Positions 1 through 11,362 of a DNA stretch of 64,000 nt are shown here, in pieces. Both the position numbers and the translations under genes were made by a program. The stretch's first letter is position 1. Every line of letters starts with the position of its first letter. Source of the DNA: Phaffia rhodozyma (lineage: Eukaryota > Basidiomycota > Tremellomycetes > Cystofilobasidiales > Mrakiaceae). The notes beneath the pieces are model-generated. The model did no database searches. It saw nothing but the letters and a program-made list of their open reading frames with translations, and was not told the DNA's origin. Location of the stretch: contig JACGZH010000004.1 in NCBI GenBank assembly GCA_014706385.1, forward strand, positions 1,860,001 through 1,924,000, in the 5' to 3' direction.

Positions 1-200
1 GGGAGACTCAACGGAGGGGAGAGGAAGACTTACCAAATGAGGAATATGAAAGTAAAGAAGATTAAGAATATATGAAGTCGAACCCTCATACAGACCCGAT
101 GGCCGTTCTGCTTCCTATGCAGACCCCATGGCATCTTTTCTTTCTTTTCTCTGTTGACCAACAAACCACCGAATACATGTGTACATATATGAAAATCTCT

Positions 201-759
201 TTAGCTTGATCCTGTCAGAGATTCTTCGGCCAAGAAGGACGACGGAGTTACGAACCGATTCAGCAGCATCGGAGCTGTATCGTACCCTGCTGAGAGCCTG
301 TCTTTAGCTGAAGCATCACTAAGTTCTCGATAAGTCGAATCTCTTTTCCACTCGGGAGCGATTGGAGGAGGAGGAGGGGATGTTGATACAGGAGGAAGAA
401 ACGGTTGACCGTCACGTTCCGAGTACCTCGGTCCTGCATTGTTGAAGTCTAGATACATACCCATACATACGAGCCAGAACATGAACCGGAGCCCGTTAGC
501 TGATTCTATATCGATGAAAGATGATCGTGTGCTGCATGTTGAACCAGCAAGACAACGAAACGAGTATAAAATACTACTCGAACGTACCAGCAAACACGTC
601 CCAGCTCTCTGCCGGGCGATCCTCTTCGTACCTCTCCCTTTCTGCCGACTGACCGCCGACCAAACCTGAGGAAGAGGCGGCAAACTTATCAAAATCCTGA
701 GAATGACGAGCCTCGAACGACTGGAGCGGTATCGAAGCATACGGTTGTGAGGACGACAT
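201..759 (-). CDS. uncharacterised small protein with one possible membrane segment
   Basis: Two exons, 588-759 and 201-505, joined by a GTACGT...TATAG intron, give 158 residues. The start is the ATG at 759; an upstream in-frame ATG near 880 would add about 40 residues and cannot be excluded. The N-terminal half is polar, with a Phe-Asp-Lys-Phe motif and a segment ending in Ser-Trp-Asp-Val-Phe-Ala just before the intron. Exon 2 opens with a short hydrophobic stretch containing Phe-Met-Phe-Trp-Leu-Val-Cys-Met (about residues 62-78) that could span a membrane, followed by a Pro-rich cytosolic-type tail. I do not recognise the family. It lies 3' of the large disordered gene on the same strand, about 310 bp away. 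Exon phases agree, so it is probably a real gene. Confidence 0.55.
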
Positions 760-1069
760 GGGGCTGCTTGATGGACGGTCAGATAAGGTGAGGTGGACGT
801 TTGTGAATGCGTGTGGCAGCGCAAAAGGAGTAAGCGACTGCGGTGTTGATTCAGGAAACTCAAGAAAGATTAGATAACGCATGAACAACCTTCTGTCTAG
901 CCATCATTGGAAAGTAAGTTCATTAAAGAGCGGTCGTTGTGTTTGGTACAGTGAGAGTATGCAGATATGAATAACTGATGAGAAAGCAGAAGAAACAGTG
1001 TCCTATTGTACAAAAATGGTGGACTTCAAGGAGAAATGAATCGGTTTCGCAGATAGTGAGATAGTGAAA

Positions 1070-4000
1070 TTAGGCCTCGTCAACTGCCACTCCCCTTCTC
1101 CATCTATCGACCTTCAACTGAGAGGGCATGTTTCCACCCATCATGCCCGGCATTTGTCCCTGCTGCTGCTGATGCCCTCCACCAGGGAACCCTTGCATTC
1201 CCATCATCCCTGGCCCTCCCATTGGCATGCCCATTCCCATTAGATTCAGACTCATCATCGACTGTCGGGCCATCATCATCTGTTGCTGTTGCTGCAATTG
1301 GGCTTGTTGTTGATAATACTGCTGTTGGAGATGTTGAGCCTGAGTAACTCCAAGTGGAAGGTCATCGTCCTCCTCTCCTGTTCTTCCTCCTCCCGCACCG
1401 CCATAGCCAGGTTGAACAAGCCGCAGCGCAAGAGGCGCATCATCATCGTCATCGTCGCCATCGTCCCTCGGAGCAGGCAACGACGCGCTCCCTCTTTTGG
1501 GATGGCTCAAGTCCGAAGTTAACTCTTTCTTCTCCTTCAATCGAGCTAGAGGCTCTTCATCTGAAGAATCATCTTCCTCCCTGTTCTGCACAAGCTGAGA
1601 AGACTGGATGGATTTGGAATACGGTTTCGGTTGTATTCCTTTCGCCACCAGCTGACTCAACGGGACTTCCTCATCAGACGAATCGTCGTTGTCTGATGCG
1701 GGAATGGATCGAACAGACGAAGCGACAGGTTTCCGTACCCGGCTGGACCGCCCAGGTTCATCCTCATCGCTACTCAGATGCCAATCTGCCGAGCGCATCC
1801 GATTACGTTGAGTGCTACCCGTTTGAACCCTTGATCGAGCCTGCGGGGTGGTCCCTTGAGTGGCCTCTTCATTACCGTCGTCCAGATCCGAATCCCCTTG
1901 AAGAATGCCCTGAATGTCGTCCGAGGTCGCGAAATCCCCGACAAAGTTATCCATCGGAAGCTGAGCGATTGGTCTGGATCGAACGACAGGAAGCCTCACG
2001 CTCTCGGCCTTCGTAGGGGACTCTGGCAAGGGAGTTACAATCGCTTTCTCTTGGACGAGATCGACCTCCTGAGTTGCTGCAGATAACTCCGACTCGAACG
2101 AAGGGTTGTTCACGTCCAACATGGGCAAAGAATCAGATCGTTTCCCACCGAAGCGTTTCTTTCGTTTTTGCTCTTTAAGCTGATTCTTCAACCTCTCTTC
2201 TTCTTCTCTGATCGAGGTTTCCTCCCGTTCTATCCTATCGGCTATCTCTCGCTCCCTTGATTCCTTCTCCCAGAGAGCATCCACACCAAAGACTGATCTT
2301 GTTTTCCGTTCAAGGCCTCCAGGGCGGGAGGGAGGATGAAGAGCTCCCTGTGGATCGGTATCAGCGGCGTCATCCAGGCCGGTTCGATAGCTAGGAAAGG
2401 TAGGATTAAGGTGAACGGTTTCTGGTCGAATAGAAACAAGCGTGTTGGACGTTTGGGATCGAGTGAACATGGCAGGTCGAGAGTCTCCTCGGAATACTCT
2501 ATGGGGACGTCAACAAGTTTGAACCAAACGTCAGCTTCATGAGCCCTTCATCGAGAAGAGTGCTGCATAAAATGAGAAGAGAAGAGAGACAAAAACTCAC
2601 CGCTGTTTAGATTTCAAAGCTGCCTTTCTCTCTTCCAAAACTTCAATCAAGCTCCGTCCGTAGAGCTGACCGGGCGCCCTGTAGTCATCCTCCTGTCTAG
2701 CCATCCACTGTTTCGCCAATATATCCTCTTCCGTTTCATCTGTGTCCTCCGGTCTGAGAGAGGCCTTCTCTCCCTCCTCCAGCGCACCTCCCAAGAAACT
2801 TGCCGGACGCTTTCCGTCAACGACCAACGATGCTCGAAATGTCTTTTGAGCGAGAGAAAGTCTGTTGTTTGGAATTGCTAAAGCCGCTGCTGAACTGACG
2901 AATGAGGTTGCTCTCCCTAATTGACGAGGTCTCGTGAAATCTGCTGGGAAGGGCTTCTCCTCAACTTGAACAAACCCCGGTCTAGAGTCCACAGAGACTC
3001 GGGCCGCAGAATTGGGGTCTAGCGGAGCAGGCATGATCAACATGGCTGGGAGATGAATGGATGAGGTTGCAGTAGTCGCCAACCGACGAGTGTTTGAAAA
3101 ATGAGCCAAAGACGAGGGCCTGGTCTTTGGTTTTCCCGGTCGTCGTTGTTGACGAGTGTCTATTTCTTCCGGTGGGTGATTATTCTCGGATGAATTTTGA
3201 AGAACAGAGTCTGCCGAAGATTTGATAAGCTGAGATTTTGGATCAAACCGAGAGGCTCGTCCGCTTGTGGGAGGTGGCAACCAGCTCTCCCTCTCCCTTT
3301 CATTCTCGTCGGCGTCGTACTCATCCTCCTCCAATCGAGCGGCTTCAGTCTCAGCTCCTGACTTTCCCTTCAAGTTGGACGATCGAGTCCGAGCTCTCTG
3401 TCTGGCTTGGGCGATCTCAGCTTCATCACCTACATGGGATGATGACAGCAGATCCGGCGTCATCAGTCCGATCTCGTCCATCAGACTCATCCTCGACGGC
3501 GCTCTCTCCTCGTTCTCTCGATCTTGACCTTCCTGCTCCGTCGGCGATACGTCCAGGAGTTCCTCCTTGTTGTCAGAGTGGTAGGAAGACAATCTAACCC
3601 TGGAGTCGAGCGAAGCGCGAGACGATCGCTCTCGGTTGTGTATGTGGTCTCCTGTCAAGCTCATCCGTTCAGAATCCAGAGTAGACAGGTCCGTTTGCAC
3701 AGGAACAGGTTGAGTTTGAGACGTCCTGGCGAGCATGTTGAGTTCCGAATTTGAACCGCCTGAGAGAGGTCGACGTGAGATCTTTTCCAGAGGAGATGTG
3801 ATTCCAGAAAGAGAAACTTGCTCCCAGTTAGGAGACATACCCCGCTCTTGGAATTTAGAGAGACTCGAGTCGTACGAGGTCCGGGAAGATAAAGTAGGAA
3901 TCGTTTGAGAAGTCGGTTGCCGAGATCGGTTAAAGTCTATCTCATCGCTGGTTGAGGGGGTGAGGAACTCGAGAGAATCGCTCTCTTTGTTCTCAGCGGG

Positions 4001-5636
4001 TTCTCCAATAAAAACAGCATCAGGATTCAAGCTCGACACAGGTGGTAGTTGGGGAGAAGAGACAGAAGGTGTCCGAGTGCTCTCTCTTGTCTCAGCCCTG
4101 GTAGTGGATTGATTATTATCGAGCCGCAGGACACCCATCTCGTTCTGGTTGAGCGAATGGCCCTCATTGAAAACGAAAGCCTCCCAATCACCCATACTTC
4201 CCGTCCGAGATTTAGGATGAGCACCCATTCGGCGATTCATCGAAGGCGGATCTCCACCCAATGATCTTGGGAGCATTGATATGGACTCTCTCATCAAGGC
4301 AGCCTGCGTAGGTGACATCGGCGCTTGAGACGATGGAGGAAGGGCTTCTTTTTCTCCTGAAACACCAAACAGGAACGAAGAACGTCGTCGTTTCGCCTTC
4401 GTCTTGGATTTCGTATTTATGATTGACTCATCAAATACGGGCACGTTGAAAGGAGAAGTATACCGTTCGGGCAAAGGAACACTACCTGGTCGGTCAGAAG
4501 CAAGATAGTTGAGCGGGATAGATGTCATGGAAAGCGCAGACTCAGACCCTTGTCGATTTGACTGATCCAAGAATGTTGGAGAATGCACGGGAGCTATGTG
4601 AGATAGGGCTTGAGAAGAATGTGGTCTGGAAGGGACCATGACTGATGGTGGCGAAACTATTTCGACCAAGTTCTCATTCGTCGACTGTTGGTGTTGATCC
4701 TCTGTTGACACAATATCGGTCTCGATGTTCCGTCCCCAGGACCCAAGGAGAGTAGACTTCGGTCGAGTAGGTTTCGGCTGTTGAACGATCTGAGTGATGG
4801 GTTCTTTCCTCGGTGTCGTGGCAGTAGATGACGGCTGCTGTAACGGGTTGGACGGAGCGTAAGACGTTGTGCGCGAACGGGATGGGGTTGAAGGTGAGCC
4901 CTCTCTTGCTAATGCTTCAGCCATAAAGGGAGAGGCCGACCGGCGAAAATCCATAGGAGTCGAAGGTGTAGGGGATGTTTGAGACTGTCTCTGATGAACA
5001 TGCACATGGAGTATTAGTCAAATTTAGAGAATCATATGGAGAACGTTCGTCTCTCGCGCATTCATTGACTACGCTCGCACGACAGTGCACGTATCTTCCA
5101 TCCGAAGACAGGCCGGACGCTACAAGGGAACTTGAAATGAACTCACTTGTTCATTCTCTATCTTTCTTCTTTCTTCCTCCGCCTGATATTCTCGTATTCT
5201 GTACTCTCGCTCCTCGTTCTCTTTCCATTCTCTCTCCAGTTGATCTTGCTCCCAGGCCATGCTCTTCCGCTTGTATTCAGCGGTGAGATCCTTCGGGGGT
5301 TCCTGTGGGGCATTTCCCCTGATGATGGCTGATTGAGAGGCATGTTTGAGCTCTGTTGTGTATGGGTTATCGTTGTCGTATTCTAAACCGATGACACAAG
5401 ACGACAGGATGAGAAGAACAGATTAGGAGGAATAAGGAGAGATCAGGAACGGAAAGAACATGGAGTAAAATGCCCCAAGTTAGTTTCTATATCACCAAGC
5501 TTGAGCCGTCCCCAAAAAGATCAAGGATGTGCCAAGAAAGGACGACGTTTGAGGGCTCGAAAGAGAAGAAGATGGCAGAAGAGGACAAACCTATAAGTGC
5601 TGCTGCCAGCTGCACTCTGGACAGAGGAGGGGCCAT
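1070..5636 (-). CDS. large uncharacterised Ser/Pro-rich disordered protein
   Basis: Four exons (5591-5636, 5147-5382, 2601-4990, 1070-2498) encode about 1366 residues. The start at 5636 gives a short hydrophobic beginning (Met-Ala-Pro-Pro-Leu-Ser), followed by a charged helical stretch with repeated Glu/Arg (about residues 55-94). The middle 800 residues are Ser/Thr/Pro-rich with many potential phosphorylation sites. Exon 4 opens with a second Glu/Arg/Lys-rich probable coiled coil (about residues 945-1010). It ends with acidic clusters, a Gln-rich tract (coordinates 1270-1345) and a Met/Gly-rich tail. The last intron uses the acceptor at 2499; an alternative AG near 2537 leads to an in-frame stop. 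The phases of all three introns match. No catalytic domain is visible. It may be a scaffold, but no function can be assigned. Confidence 0.65.
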
Positions 5637-6753
5637 AGTCGATTGATGTTTGTCTCTGAAGGAACGAGAACTTGGTGGCTAGAGGAAGGAAGACCAAGTG
5701 TTGAGCTCAATCGAGATGGGTAAGATGTTGCCCGGCAGATACGCATTCCGCAGTCGATACACCTTTGCCTGCTCTGTTTGGTGAATCACTTGCAACATCG
5801 CCCGGTTGAGTTGGCTGGCTGGGTGGCTTGCTTGGTCCTCTGACCCCATTCCCAACGGCTGCGCTGTACATCCGAGAGGTCCTTTAATATATACATGTAC
5901 GGAGGAAGGAATGCGTTTCCTAGCCAACACACTTGATGGAAGAAGGCGTGTAGATGTTCATTCGAATCAACACCAACTGGTGACGATAGTTAGGGTTACA
6001 GGCTTGAGTGTGTCCCATCAACAGATTCGTTTCAGCATGACGAGAACGACAAGGACAATCGATCTTAACTTACAGAGGACAAGATGATGGATGTTCGTCT
6101 CCATTGTCTCAAGCTTCTATTCATCCTCCATGCTTGTCCGTGTCTCTATTCGTCCTTTCTTTGGACACTGCTCTGATCTGAGTGTCTGAGCAGTATCATT
6201 CTGTACTGTTCATTGGCACAACGTTCTGATAGATATTTCTCCTTGGACCACCAAACCAACATGCCTGGCGAACAGGCCGTTGTATTGAACATGCTCAAAC
6301 GCCATCGCAAGTACTATATACGAACATGTGCGCATAATGTTCCCATCGATCTGACTGGCTTGAGAAGCAAATAGGTGTGAGCAACCTAGGCATACCTTAA
6401 GTAAACCATATACACATATACGAATGTACAGTTATCATCTATTATGATGTCACCATTTTTCCTATCATTTGCTTGGACTTTGGTCGGTCGACTGAGCAAT
6501 ACCATCATCCCATCTCAGTTTGCTACCTTGCCTTCTATCCCTGATCTAGAGTGTATCGGATTGCATTCAGTGTGAGGATATCGAGGACAGAACGACAGAA
6601 CATACACCTAGAGACTCGTTTCGGCAGTAGGTGTCTTTATTTTTTCTTTCTTCTCTCGCTTGTTCGCTTGCTTTCATCATTCTCCGAAGCTTACCTTCTG
6701 GGTTGACTGCGTGTGATGTTCTTGTCGCGAACAGATACACACCCTCCTTCGTC
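5637..6753. promoter_or_regulatory. divergent intergenic region
   Basis: About 1.1 kb separates the start codons of the large disordered gene (minus) and the DUF3292 gene (plus), so it should hold both promoters. Only short open frames without family features are present (for example 5806-6087). There is an AT-richer stretch at 6300-6480 with several TATATA-like words, and a C/T-rich run at 6630-6680 just upstream of the DUF3292 start. Confidence 0.4.
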
Positions 6754-9700
6754 ATGTCCAACCCATCTGGATACGGAGATTTAGCTTTGGGAGCCCCTTT
6801 GGCAACTCCTCTGATAAGGAAAGACGAACATCCGGATTTCTTTCCTGCTCAAGCCCCACTTCTGCAATCCACAACCGTTTCTACCGTCGCGGACGTCCCC
6901 AATCTGACCAGCGAGCCTGCTGCTGCTGCTGCGACGACGACGATGACGACGACTGATATCAAGACCACCACTACAGAGATCATCTCAGTCGATGCCTCAT
7001 CTTCTTTCTTAGATCGAACCTCACTTGCTACAAATGGTCACGGTGTTGATGGTCCGCTTTCCTCGGTGACCACTAATCTCCAACCATCCTCCGGCCACTC
7101 GACAGCCGATCACATTGAACATCAAGCGCTCGCTACCGAAAACACAGACGAGGCTGCTGTTCCGTCTTTGACCTGGAACTTGCATCCATCGGCTGGGTCC
7201 ATAGCCGCTGATCATGTCGAACACCAAGTGGAACACACAGATCCTGAGCCCGCGCCTTCACTTCTGACTCGTCTTGCGCCTTCCGCTCTGCTGCCTTCTT
7301 TTGCTTCCGCCTCCTCCACCGACCAAATCTCACTCGATCAGAAGCTAGCACTCAAGCCGGATGGGCATTCAAGTTCGATCAAGACAAACTCCTCTCGGGA
7401 TACCGATAGTAGTTGGGTCCCTTCCCTTACTACCCATCTTGCACCTTCTTCTAGCCCTCTGGCTTTCGATAGCATCGAGCATCAGGCAGAGACGACAGGA
7501 CCCGTCTCGTCCGAAGACGCCAGACTCATCCCTTCTCTCACCACTCATCTTGCACCTTCTTCTAGCCCTCTGGCTTTCGATAGCATCGAGCATCAGGCAA
7601 ATTCTCAGGGTGGGGGTTTGGGGGATGGCTCTTACTTGCGTGATCGGGTATCTACCCAGACAATTGAACCTCCCATCGTTGCCATTGTCCCTTTCAGAAA
7701 AGAAATCTCAACCCAGGATCCTACTGCTTTTCAATCAAGAGGGCCATTCGTTGAACAAGAGGCGGCCGTTCCCACCAGAGATTCTACCCCTTCTTCCTCT
7801 CTCAACGTAGTACAAAGAGAGAAAGAGTTTGTCTCTGTTACTCCCGTCTCAACCGTTCCGCCTCGTCAAGCTCCGGCCTTTAGCAACGCTCCCCCCAACA
7901 ACACCGCCTTCGTATCTCAGCCAGATGTCGTGGTCGTGCCTACTCCTGTAGTATCCAGACCGAAGACCCCAGAGGCGTTTGCCGCTATGGAGCCTCGAGA
8001 ACGGGTCTTAACCAAGCCTAACGTGATCGAACAGGCTAACATTCCCGAAGACGAACGAACTCCTCATACTCCTGAACCTGAAGAGACGTTGCTTGAGAAA
8101 CTCTCTGCCTATTTGCCCAAGCCGACCCTGTCGGAGTTGAATCTGACCGCTGCTCCGCCTCCTACCACCTTCCCACCTCCGCACGAGCAGTCGGATATCG
8201 ATAGGCTGCATCCTAAGGAGGCGTTGCCCGCTGTGAGGCCAGACGTGGTGACTCCTGTTAACGCAGAGGAGAGAGATAGAGAGCTCGAGAAGGTCAAAGC
8301 CGCGAAGAGAGAGCTTGAGGGTCACAGCCCCCAGGGAACGGTCGTGATGGGGTTGGAGGACGACCAGCTGTGGTCAATGCTTAGAAGATTTGATCGAGTT
8401 CGTCTGCTCTTCCCTTCTTTCCTATTTTTGAGCTTTGTTCATATATCGTTGACGCTAGTTTCAATCGTTTTCCAAACTTGTTCTTTTGACTCTGGGAATT
8501 AAAGCAAGTCAATCATGCTCTTTCCCCTCCTCATCATCTTCCAGAGGGCCAGCCTGATATGCGACGGTCCGTTCTGCCGACGGTGCCCTACAACTCTGAT
8601 CTGGTCAAGAGCAACTTGGAAAGATGCTACGGGACCGCTGGAGTCAGCGGTATCCGATTTTTCAGGGAGATGGCTCGCCTTATGAGTTGGGCACCTGGAG
8701 AGCAGAAGAGAACCGGTGCATTCTGTGCTGTGAGTTAATCGGTCATTCTGATGATTATATACTAAGCGCAAAAACTGATGTTCACTTGCTCTTATCAAAA
8801 GGCTTACTTTACCGCCTGGATCTTCCATCAAACGACTCCCCTCATTCTTCTCCTATTGATGACTCTCGTTCTCTATCCTCCTTCTAGAGCATACCTCTTC
8901 CCACCCTTACCTCCCCCTTCAGGCCAACCTCTGTCTGCTACAGATCCAACGAATCGGCGGGGAGATGAATCTCTGGTCGATGTCTCACATCCTCAGAAAC
9001 ATCGATCGAAGCACGAGCAGATCGAGCAGCAAAGTTTGGAGTTTACGAAAAGCATCGAGAAACTTGGTATTCGAGTTCTTCTCGGAAGCAAGCACAAGCC
9101 ATCCCAGGCTCAGATGGACCAGGCTGAGAAGATGAAGAAGGAGGGAAATGCCGAAGGGGACATGTATGGCATTGGTGATGAAGACGGCGAGAACGAGAAC
9201 GATTCGAACAAGTCGGGTCAGGTCCAGAACGGGAAGGGAAATGGTGAGAGCGAGAGGAACAGGGTCTTGAAAGCAGGAGGCACGTTGAAAGAGTCGAACC
9301 AGAAGGAGGGAGAGAAGGCAAAAGGAGAACGAGACGCGCAGATCGGACTCGCAGCAAAAGCATTCCAAGATGCGTTGGGTGATTTCGCAGATGTCATGGA
9401 GATGTTCACCATCGCTCTTTCTCCCCTCAAGGTCTACCCTCCCAATCATGCTCGGTTCAAGATCGCCTTCCTCATACTCTTCCCTGCTCTGATAATCACT
9501 GCTGTGGTCCCATCTCGGATCTTCGCCCACGCTGGCTCGTTTGCTCTTGGTTTTGGATTCTTTGGTCAGCCATTGGTCAAGAGGGGAATCTCGACGTTTG
9601 TCTCGCTTGTACCTGACTGGAAAGAAGAGCTAGATCTCCGAAAGTGAGTTATTTGTAATTCATTCTATATCCTTTATTGCTCATCATCTTGTTCGGGCGA

Positions 9701-10768
9701 ATCGGTATACGGATTCTCAGTTTACTGACGAGGGTCATACCATCTGGTTCGATTCTGATGTACTTAGCTCGATCCTATCTGGCGTGCCAACAAACGTTCA
9801 GCTCACTATGTACCTCCTTCGACAACGAGAGCTCGCCCGAAACCCACTCCCCCGACCTCCTCACCCTGTCACTTCACCTGAAGCGCAAAAGCAGCTCAAC
9901 GATACGTCCCTTATCTCTGAAGCGCATGAAGAAAATTCGGTTTCTTCTGTCGGATCAGGTACCGAAACCCACCTGGTTGGTGATGGTAAGCACGACGAAA
10001 ACCAGAGCGAGAGAGGAAAGAAGATGAAGAGTAAGGTTGTCGAGGTCGGTCAGAAGATCTCGGCCAAGGCAGCTCTTTTCAGAGGACACGGTAAGGTCGC
10101 TGTCCTTCCCGATGGTGAGATTCCAGGCTCGAAGTCCTCCGATGAGGAAAAGAAATCTTTGAGGACTCGGCTGTCTAAATTCTTGGTTGATCGGGATACG
10201 CTCAAGGACGAAGGGAGCATCTGGGCCTACCCTGCTTCCTACAACAAGACGAACGGCCACTTGATCATCGAATCTACCGATGAGACTCCGACGACGGACG
10301 CGACGATCATCTTTGTTCCCAACCGGTCTCAGAAACCGACAGTGACTTTCCCGATCGCTGACGTGGCTGAAATCAAGAAGGGCGGGGTTGGTTTACCTCG
10401 ATCGATCCTTGGTTGGGCGGCCGGCATGGACCTTGGAGGTACTGGCTTAGAGTTTAGAGTCAAAAAGCACGAGGCAATATACCAAGGAAAGGAGATCGCA
10501 CCAGGCGTGTATGTCGACAATGTTTATTTCGAAGATGAGGCTGAGAGTGAGATGGATGGTGAGGTCTATCAGTTTGAAAAGGTTGGACGAAGAGATCAGT
10601 ACGTTCCCTCCCTTCGTCTTGCAGACGATATGCGCCTTGCTAACGCCTTTCAATTTCTTTTCGCCTTTCGCTCTTGTTTTGTTTCGTTTTGTTTTACTTT
10701 GATAACATCTGAACAGAATCTTCATCCGAATTCTCAGTTTGGCCGAACAGAACTGGGAGACCCTTTAA
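6754..10768 (+). CDS. DUF3292 family membrane protein with repetitive N-terminal half
   Basis: Five exons (6754-8397, 8505-8729, 8802-9643, 9768-10598, 10717-10768) give 1197 residues. The first true ATG in the frame is at 6754. Residues 1-530 are disordered and rich in Ser/Thr/Pro, with imperfect repeats of a Pro-Ser-Ser...Asp-x-Ile-Glu-His-Gln unit. From about residue 540 the protein matches what I know of the fungal DUF3292 family: the Leu-Trp-Ser-Met-Leu-Arg-Arg-Phe-Asp block, the Met-Ala-Arg-Leu-Met-Ser-Trp block, then a hydrophobic hairpin (about 624-650) ending in Tyr-Leu-Phe-Pro-Pro. A second hydrophobic pair lies near 843-885. The C-terminal part, with a Trp-Ala-Tyr-Pro motif and beta-rich sequence, resembles a membrane-proximal beta domain. 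The molecular function of the family is unknown. All splice phases agree. The N-terminal half is far less conserved in character than the core. Confidence 0.85.
7435..7599 (+). repeat. 54-nt exact direct repeat inside the DUF3292 gene
   Basis: The 54 bases at 7435-7488 recur identically at 7546-7599, offset by 111 nt (37 codons, so the frame is kept). They encode the third and fourth of at least four related units; the two weaker units lie near 7080-7130 and 7170-7230. The pattern is typical of in-frame tandem duplication in a disordered region. Confidence 0.85.
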
Positions 10769-11362
10769 GACGACGGAGACGACATCACTGTCATTTCCTC
10801 CAAACGATTTGAATCTCAAACACGCTTCATTCATTCAGTTTAGTTCCCTTCGAATGAATACATTCGAATATTTTTGTTTTACTTTATTTTGATATCTGAT
10901 CAACTAGTATATATCCCTAGTTGTCACTATTCTTCTACCCTTCCTTTTGTGTCAACAGTCTTGTCTTCCTACCTTTGTGATTTTATGAGCATCTTTGTTG
11001 AGCCCTGTTGAATCTCATCTTCGTCGTATCTATACGTTATGGGCATTTTGAACATCGTATCGTACATTTAATAGAGCACGACCTTAGTCGAATGACTCTT
11101 GATATACGCGCACAGACTCGTATACCGACTATCTCATTTGAAATGTCTCTGTGAATGTATCTAACTAGACATCATATGAAGCTCAAGACATGTAGAACAA
11201 GCTACGATGCATTCGATGTTGAGATTGCAGCGTGAAGAGCGAAGACGATGATGGTATTATTATCATAAATCTGATCAGACACTACCATCTCATTTAGATC
11301 ACGCCTCTCACCTCTGCTCTCCCTCCTTCTGTCCATATCCTTTCTCCGTCGATCTGTCTAGG
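10769..11362. other. intergenic, no gene seen
   Basis: This 594-bp stretch holds the 3' flank of the DUF3292 gene and the promoter of the Far11/STRIP gene. It is AT-rich at 10840-11060, and no open frame with coding character was found on either strand. A C/T-rich run lies at 11305-11350, close to the downstream start codon. Confidence 0.4.

Noticed and set aside
2499..2545. Alternative acceptor at about 2537 for the last exon of the large disordered gene
   Set aside because: The resulting frame hits a stop within about 17 codons, whereas the acceptor at 2499 keeps the 466-codon frame open.
5806..6087. 93-codon plus-strand frame in the divergent region upstream of the DUF3292 gene
   Set aside because: No family resemblance and no in-phase splice continuation to the downstream gene.
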